Shown piece by piece: positions 58,400 to 64,000 of a stretch of DNA of 64,000 nt (within the stretch, counting starts at the first letter, position 1; every line of letters starts with the position of its first letter). A program made the translations under genes and the position numbers. Source of the stretch: Gnomoniopsis sp. IMI 355080 (lineage: Eukaryota; Ascomycota; Sordariomycetes; Diaporthales; Gnomoniaceae). Where the stretch lies: positions 124,001 through 188,000 of the forward strand of contig JAPEVC010000015.1 in NCBI GenBank assembly GCA_027946555.1. The letters are read 5' to 3'. The notes under the pieces were generated by a model. That model saw only the letters and a program-made list of their open reading frames with translations. It did no database searches and had not been told where the DNA came from.

Positions 58400-58853
58400 G
58401 GTCTAATGGGCTGAACGTAGACGGGAAAGCATGGCAATTACCCTGAGGGCAGATTGGAACGGAGAGACGACTGAAAATTCGTATATATGGAATGAACATC
58501 AACGACTTTATGTGCTATGCTGTTGGATGCTACCATAGTACCAACATGCATACAAAAGGGCTTGGCACAATGTTTTCACAGCCTGCAACGCCAGTGAGCC
58601 GACTATAACACTGGACTGCACCTCAAAGTACCTGCAGGCGCGGCCAACATGAAGATGGAAGTGTTGGGATGATGTAGCAATGTACTGTGCCGCACACGAT
58701 GGATCGCGGTCATCGGAACCATGACTATCCCATAAATGGCCATGGCCCACTGCAAACAAGTTGTGCGCTCTTACCCGGGCTACAACCGTGATCGAACGTT
58801 TCAATACGTCGTTGACACAGTTACAACTCACCGCATCCCGTGTCTATTTCAAA
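58400..58853. promoter_or_regulatory. Shared divergent promoter SDR/SnoaL-like
   Basis: 454 bp between divergent starts. No coding signal. Co-regulation is possible but no site can be named. Confidence 0.45.
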
Positions 58854-59309
58854 ATGTCTTCACTTCGTGACACACTCATGCAAACAGCCAACAGCTACAT
58901 AGCAGGCTTCAATACCAACACTGCTGAAGGCATCATTGCTTGCCGCACAGCAGATTGCAAACAAATCATTCATCCGGCCAGCGTTCCTCCGCCATGGAAC
59001 AGCCCACCTCGGACCAACGAGGAATACCAAGCCTTCATTGTACCTGGATTTAAGATGTTGCGGAACGTCCAAATACGCCTGGCCCAGGGCGAGGACATGC
59101 TCATCGATGAGGTGTCACGCAAAGTCCTACTGCATCTCACGTCTACCGGCGAGACAGACTTTGGCCCCTACGCCAATGAGTACATGATTGTGCTCAAAAT
59201 GACCGACGACGGGGCGCTGATCAAGGAGATCATGGAGTTCATCGACAGTGCTACTACGCGTGACATTGCCGCGGGCCTCGCGCAGCTTGCTCAACCACCT
59301 GCAGAGTGA
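58854..59309 (+). CDS. SnoaL-like (NTF2-fold) protein
   Basis: One exon, 151 aa from the ATG at 58854. An in-frame ATG at 58761 would add 31 residues of leader-like sequence. The pattern fits the NTF2/SnoaL fold: an N-terminal helix (LRDTLMQTANSYIAGFNT), a Cys/His/Pro-rich loop (CKQIIHPASVPPPWNSPP), strands (VLLHLTSTGETDFGPYANEY, MIVLKMTDDGALIKEIMEF) and a short C-terminal helix. Proteins of this kind in fungi often act as small cyclases, isomerases or dehydratases in secondary metabolism, but many are uncharacterised. Catalytic residues cannot be assigned. Confidence 0.78.
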   Translation: MSSLRDTLMQTANSYIAGFNTNTAEGIIACRTADCKQIIHPASVPPPWNSPPRTNEEYQAFIVPGFKMLRNVQIRLAQGEDMLIDEVSRKVLLHLTSTGETDFGPYANEYMIVLKMTDDGALIKEIMEFIDSATTRDIAAGLAQLAQPPAE

Positions 59310-59639
59310 TGATGTGGGTACCCTGGGTATGGGCCGCCACGAGGCGAAGGTACGTGCCGTTTGGCGGGTATTCGGGAGATATAGATTCCCATATACACTG
59401 AGAAAGCAATCGGGATGAGTGAAATGGTTGGGAGGCTGGTACGAGTGCGCTGTGGTCAGGTGAAGTCGAAGCTCGGAAGAATCGGGTACTTAGAGATGCA
59501 GTGGTGAATGTGATGAGTCGATGATGCGTTGCCCGCCTTGTGTTCATACGTCTAGAGTTCCAAAGCTTAGGACGTTCTTGAGTATATGGATTCAATTGCA
59601 ATGGACAGTGACTATCCATATCCTTGAGCCTGGAAGTAC
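59310..59639. other. Convergent spacer
   Basis: Between the stop codons of the SnoaL-like gene (plus) and the GNAT gene (minus). No feature seen. Confidence 0.6.
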
Positions 59640-60360
59640 TTAATTCGAAGTGGCTGTCTTCCTGACAAACGCGTACTCCGTACCTCCGTAACACACCACA
59701 GAGCCAACCTCCTCATACCCGACCGCTCGGTACAGATTGGACCCTTTCTCGCTCGACATGAGACGAACATTTCTATGTTCTTTATCAGCGCGATCATGAC
59801 CCCACTGCATGAGCATCTTTCCCGCACCCCTCCGCTGGTAATTCGGATCCACAGCAATTACATCGAGGTCTTGACTGCAATCAGCGGCGATCAAACAGAA
59901 CGGGATGAGTTCTTGACTTACACCATGCTTGTTTGTAGCCATCTTCGCCTAGTGCATCCAGAATGTTCTTGTCAAGTACCTCAACCCCTTTCTCTACCTC
60001 AGCCAGGGCATTAACGTCCAAGCCCTTGGGAAGATTTTTAGGGAGGCTTGCACGCAGTGCTGCCCTAGCCCCTTCAGGCTGCCCGGAGTCCGATCCAAGT
60101 TCAGAAGGGCTCTGCCAAATTGCCCACCCAATCGGTCTGTCCTCTTGATCGGCAACGACGATGAAGTGCAAGTCTTTATTGTCGAATCTTTGTAATTGTC
60201 TTGAGGTTTTATAATCGAGTCGCTCGTTGGGATATGCTTGCAGATGTAGGGGGAATAATGCCTCGGACAATGGGCGTCCTTCGAAAGCTCTTTGTGAAAT
60301 TTCCGATAGGGCATTCATTTCATCTTTCCTTGCATCGCGGATGCGGAGGGTTGAAGACAT
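59640..60360 (-). CDS. GNAT-family N-acetyltransferase
   Basis: Exons, minus strand: 60360-59922 and 59869-59640; about 222 aa. Likely transfers an acetyl group from acetyl-CoA to an amine; the substrate is unknown. The N-terminal half carries LRIRDARKDEMNALSEISQRAF and the strand LHFIVVADQEDRPIGWAIWQ. The acetyl-CoA-binding motif A is in exon 2: VDPNYQRRGAGKMLMQWG (Q/R-x-x-G-x-G/A type), followed by VRLMSSEKGSNLYRAVGYEEV. The splice site is ambiguous. A GTAAGT donor with a TCAAG acceptor gives WYLDVIAVDP, like relatives. A GTGTAA donor with the earlier GCAG acceptor gives ACQDLDVIAVDP. The first is preferred because GTAAGT is the strong donor and the product matches the family. Confidence 0.85.
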
Positions 60361-61380
60361 CGTAGTTGTGGGAAGGCAGAGTCACTGTGAGATTTGGTTG
60401 GAATCCTGACAGACAAAAGTACACGTCTTTTGTCAGTAAAATTAGAAACTGGTGGGTTATAATCGTGGCTCTTGAAATAGTCAGGAAGGCTGACTAATAC
60501 GGGAGAATGCTTACATTGTATTGATCTTGAAAACCACCCAAGTAGCAATCTCAGAGCCCTGATGTCAGCACGGAGTCCTTTCAAGCCGGGGCATCGTCAT
60601 ACGCAAAACGTATAGCTCCGTCTTACCAGGCAAGCTAAGTACATAGTCAAGTGTCGCTAGAACAGCGCAATATGCTGACTTTCTCAAAATGACTTTCTCG
60701 CAATGTCCGTAATGTTTGTGTCCGGCTTCATACAATTTTACACCCTCTCATGCTCCTGCTCCCCCCTTCTCCGGGCTGGTGGTCGATGTGATTTCGTACA
60801 CGGGGCTGAGCCTGGAATCTACTGTATATATCAAATTCGGTCACCAAATTGACAAGTAGTACTACCGATTTATGCAAAGCATTTGGGTTACAAAACAATA
60901 CACCACAAGGAAACTGGTAAGTCTTCCACAAAAACCATAGATTCATGGCGTGGCAAGCCCAGCGTTGCAGCTTTGCAGAGGTGGGAGACCTACCTTGTTG
61001 GCAGTTTGCCGAGGTACCTACCCTAGGGTAGTCAAGCTTCTGCACTAGATAGGTGCTTGTCATTAAAGTTTCAAACCTTCTTTCCATATAGGCATCTCTT
61101 CAGTCACAATTTGCCTCCGGTGCAGCCAGGCAGTAGCTACCTGACGTGGAATGACGCCCATACGTCATTTGTACGCACCCGTGGATACGAACATTCTCCC
61201 CCAAGTTGGTAACTCGGCCTGTGCGGTGCAATCCTCTTCTTGGACAAAAAACAACATCGGAGGCGGCCAACCACAGTACAACAACACTTCATACAGACCG
61301 CTCTCTTCACTTCCTCAGTGTGACTCTTCCTCCTCCACAGACCCAGACAACCGAATTACGAAAGAACCACACCACACATC
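60361..61380. other. Intergenic, no supported gene
   Basis: No coding signal. TACCCTAGGGTA lies at 61019-61030. The last 150 bp are the probable leader of the following small secreted protein gene. Confidence 0.55.
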
Positions 61381-61833
61381 ATGTACATCCCCACCACTCA
61401 AAGCGTTATTGTTGCCGGCTTGGCGCTGACCGGAACCCTCATGAAGCGTTCGTCAATCCCCGCTGCCCTGTCTTCCTGAGAGCACCATGAGCTGACAAAT
61501 GATGCACTGTCATCAGCAAGCGAGGTGGCTTCTGGTGAGATTCTGGACTATGCTGTTGAGAAGTGCCTGGACACCGATGGCAATCAGCGCTGCTCCAAGC
61601 CCTTTCTCGTCAGCAAGTCCACCTGCTACAACATTGAGTGGAGCACTGATGGCGCCCTGTCCCACACCACGGTCGAGGTCCGTGATGCTGGAAGCGACGA
61701 GCTGGTCTACTACCGGGACACAAACGGAGAATGGACACCAGAGAAGGGCGAGCTGGTTTACCTGGACTTCAAGCCCAAGGTGTGGAAGACGGGCAATGAC
61801 ACTGTCGACTACAAAGTCACTACTTGCGAGTGA
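61381..61833 (+). CDS. Small secreted protein, unrecognised
   Basis: Exons 61381-61447 and 61517-61833; about 127 aa. The N-terminus is hydrophobic (TTQSVIVAGLALTGTLM), consistent with a signal peptide. The intron has a weaker donor (GTTCGT) and a CAG acceptor, but it is needed to join the signal to the mature part. The mature region has four Cys (EKCLDTDG, QRCSKP, STCYNIEW, and a final VTTCE) and is acidic, with strands such as TTVEVRDAGSDELVYYRD. The stop follows the last Cys-Glu. Length, signal and Cys content are effector-like, but no family is recognised. Confidence 0.6.
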
Positions 61834-62916
61834 CTTTCTTTTACGAGGTCGGGATCCAAAAAAAACAGGAAAATACGGAATAGATTGGGTTTTGGTGGGT
61901 GGCTTGTGGGCATGAGAATGGATGACTAGGTATTACATGGACACCTAGCAAGATTGAGCTTTTGTCAATCACGACGGCGAATACCTCGCTTATACGTGCC
62001 CAGGAGGCTTTCTTTGCATGCCTAGGACGTAAAAGATAGTCCTTGGTGCTAATAAAACGGATTATGTGATTTCAGACTCCATTGCTGATGCCTACAAGGG
62101 GGTGATGTATGCTTCTATCGCTGACGGATCTGCGAAACAAGATAGAGAGTGGAATGAACATCTTCCTCTCGAGTCTGCCAAGGCACCTTGGAGGGTTCTC
62201 CATCAAAGCTTCTGCTTACATGAATTCTCTTGGAAAGAGGCGTTCTGGCGTGAAGTGCTGTATACTTTCATGCACCCCTGATTGCCAACTGGACAGAGCT
62301 CGCGTAGTTGATGTTCTGCGGAACCGCCGGATCTGGACTCATTTTTGATGGATCGATTCTGCGGTGAACGAGAACGAAATTGCGGGCATGTCGAACAAGA
62401 CTCATGCGAACGTGACGTCCTCTGGCAGGCTAACGAGACTTGTAAAACTTAAAGAAGAAAGTATACCTAAGTACATGGATGAGGATAGTTTCCACTTCTA
62501 TAGAGAGTGGGCAGAAACTGTTTCTGTACAGGAAGCAAACTTGCAAGCCTATGCGCAATTACTTTGAGGCACTTGCAGAGTGAAAAACGACGACAGTAAC
62601 AAAGACGGACAACTCACCGTACCTTTGATTCTCAAATTCGGTACGAAGTTGACACCCCTACCCCACTGGGCTGTGCTTAATACGAACCTTGGCAGCATTA
62701 GCAGCCTTATGGATATTGGCCCACAAGGCTGCAAGCTCCTATCCAGCATCCACTTCTCAGCGCTCGCTCCAACTTTAATTTAAGCGTATTCTAAAAAAGA
62801 AACGAATGTGGATCCTGTCAATTCCACGAATATAAATGAAAACTCATCCGCATCCCGTTCATCCCATCTGTGAATTATCCACATCCCGCAACCTTTGCAT
62901 CAACACTTCTGACAAC
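61834..62916. other. Intergenic, no supported gene
   Basis: Short frames only. A 67-codon frame at 62364-62567 lacks an ATG start. The end is the promoter of the next secreted protein gene. Confidence 0.5.
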
Positions 62917-63634
62917 ATGCTTCCCTTCGTATTTCTCGCAGCTTTGGCCGGCTCAGCAGCAGCGGCGCCCCGTCCAGCTATTGGAGGCCCTTCTATCGAC
63001 CTGAGCGAGTGGACCGTCAGGGCAGACTGGTCAAGTGAGTCCCATCTCTAGCAAATATACAACCCCTTCAGCTTCCCGGCCTAGGTCTTCGAGTAGCGCA
63101 CTTTAACCGCTGACACTGCTGTATAGGGTGCTCCAATGCCGCTGCGTCCGAGGCAGTCCTCCAAGGCGTCATCTCCGCGCCAGGCACTACCGCTGGCGTA
63201 GGCATCGTCGATTTCCAGGTCCCAGCAGGTGGCTTCTCCGGCTCGCTCGTGCTTAAGCCCGTCGGCAGTTATGGCTTCGGCTCGCCCACACCGCCTCGCA
63301 TGATTGACGTCGAGGTCCTTGAGGAGGCAAACGCTGATGGCAACTTTGGTGTGGCTACGTACCAGCCTGCTAAGGCTGGTTCGAACAATACTGAGATCAT
63401 TGCTCAGGTTGCCTGGTTTACGGATAAGAACCAGGCGATTGTACCGGCCTCTCAGATCGAATACAGCGCGCTACAGGTGAATGCGTCGTCTTCTGCCGCC
63501 ACCAAGGTTAGCCCTAGCTTTTTGAGGGTTTACTATGTGAGTTAATACCTTGCAGCTCACTTTGTGTGAAACAACAAAGTAAACTATCATGCTGACTGAC
63601 TTGCCTGTTGTAGTGCTCGTACCCTGAGTTCTAG
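62917..63634 (+). CDS. Small secreted protein with terminal Cys pair
   Basis: Exons 62917-63034, 63127-63536 and 63614-63634; about 182 aa. A clear signal peptide (LPFVFLAALAGSAAAAP) is followed by a domain without recognisable family. The mature protein has just two Cys, one near the start (RCSNAAASEA) and one at the end (CSYPEF), likely joined in a disulphide. The last exon encodes only six residues and is supported by a GTGAGT donor and a TTGTAG acceptor. The middle is rich in Gly, Ala and Val with beta-strand-like sequence (VGIVDFQVPAGGFSGSLVL). Possibly an effector or surface-active protein. Confidence 0.7.
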
Positions 63635-64000
63635 TGGAAATCAGGTATTAGGCTGTTGGGAAGTGCATACATTTCGACTAGGCCCTCACTTTTTTTAAGT
63701 CAAATAGAGGTTTTCTTGTCGTGGCACATGTTCATATGCGCGCTGACGCATCAGGCGTCGCACTTTTGTACATATCATCCAGATTAGGTGCTCAGAGTAT
63801 CAGACAGAGAGGCACAGGAATTAATCAATAATTATACTCAAGTGCGGTGCGAATCCAAGTCAAAACGAACACGGACAGCATTTTTAATGACATGAGATTT
63901 TGAAAGAATAGTAGCTGCGCCTGATCTGAGGGCTACCTAAGTATTGAGGGCTATTGAATTGCATGACTTGCATGAATGTCTACCTGAATAGGCCGGTAAG
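63635..64000. other. Intergenic to window edge
   Basis: No coding signal in the remaining 366 bp. Confidence 0.6.

Noticed and set aside
1..64000. tRNA, rRNA, CRISPR arrays and intact transposons
   Set aside because: I looked for T-loop-like GTTCGANTCC phrases, long direct or inverted terminal repeats and transposase motifs and found none that hold up; a covariance-model search would be decisive for tRNAs.

Overview
The window is nuclear DNA from a filamentous ascomycete (Pezizomycotina). The genes have short introns of about 50-80 nt with GTAAGT/GTGAGT donors and CAG/TAG acceptors. Fungus-specific families are present: Rap1, Swf1, Fmc1, an Mrx8-type GTPase, an eqolisin, a GH7 cellobiohydrolase, a class II peroxidase, a yapsin-type protease and a Pth11/rhodopsin-type receptor. 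Intergenic stretches are long. I cannot fix the class from sequence alone; a plant-associated or saprotrophic Sordariomycete-like or Leotiomycete-like fungus would fit. I found no convincing tRNA, rRNA, CRISPR array or intact transposon.

Layout. 1-9238 is gene-poor: one class II haem peroxidase (2092-3538, minus), then about 5.7 kb holding fragments that look like decayed genes. 9239-20707 is a compact housekeeping block: AHA1 (Hsp90 co-chaperone), a nitrilase-family amidohydrolase, RAP1 (telomere protein), SWF1 (DHHC palmitoyltransferase), and a divergent pair of mitochondrial genes, MRX8 and FMC1. 20708-31074 holds a histidine phosphatase, a Kre9/Knh1-like GPI protein, an unrecognised protein and a GPI-type aspartic protease. 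31075-41589 holds an HMG-box protein with a Cys-rich N-terminus, a Ser-rich secreted protein with a Cys module, a CorA-like membrane protein, a thioesterase-like protein and a GPI protein with a collagen-like stretch. 42040-52754 holds GH7, a rhodopsin-domain receptor, an SGNH hydrolase whose frame is broken by one in-frame TAG, and a G1 glutamic protease. 54292-63634 holds a copper amine oxidase, an SDR, a SnoaL-like protein, a GNAT acetyltransferase and two small secreted proteins.

How they fit together. Many products are secreted or wall-attached (peroxidase, GH7, eqolisin, yapsin, GPI proteins, small secreted proteins), which suits a plant-biomass or host-surface lifestyle. The central block is conserved core biology. 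The amine oxidase/SDR/SnoaL/GNAT stretch looks like a small accessory metabolic neighbourhood, but co-function is only an inference.

Most notable: (i) a two-unit telomere-type repeat just upstream of the RAP1 start, with IQ-like and ARID-like segments inside the RAP1 protein; (ii) one TAG splitting a 760-codon frame that starts as an SGNH hydrolase; (iii) repeated CCTAGG-centred palindromes confined to intergenic DNA; (iv) an SDR whose catalytic Tyr position is Met; (v) a collagen-like Gly-X-Y run in a GPI protein. All exon borders were derived by hand from splice signals and reading-frame continuity.
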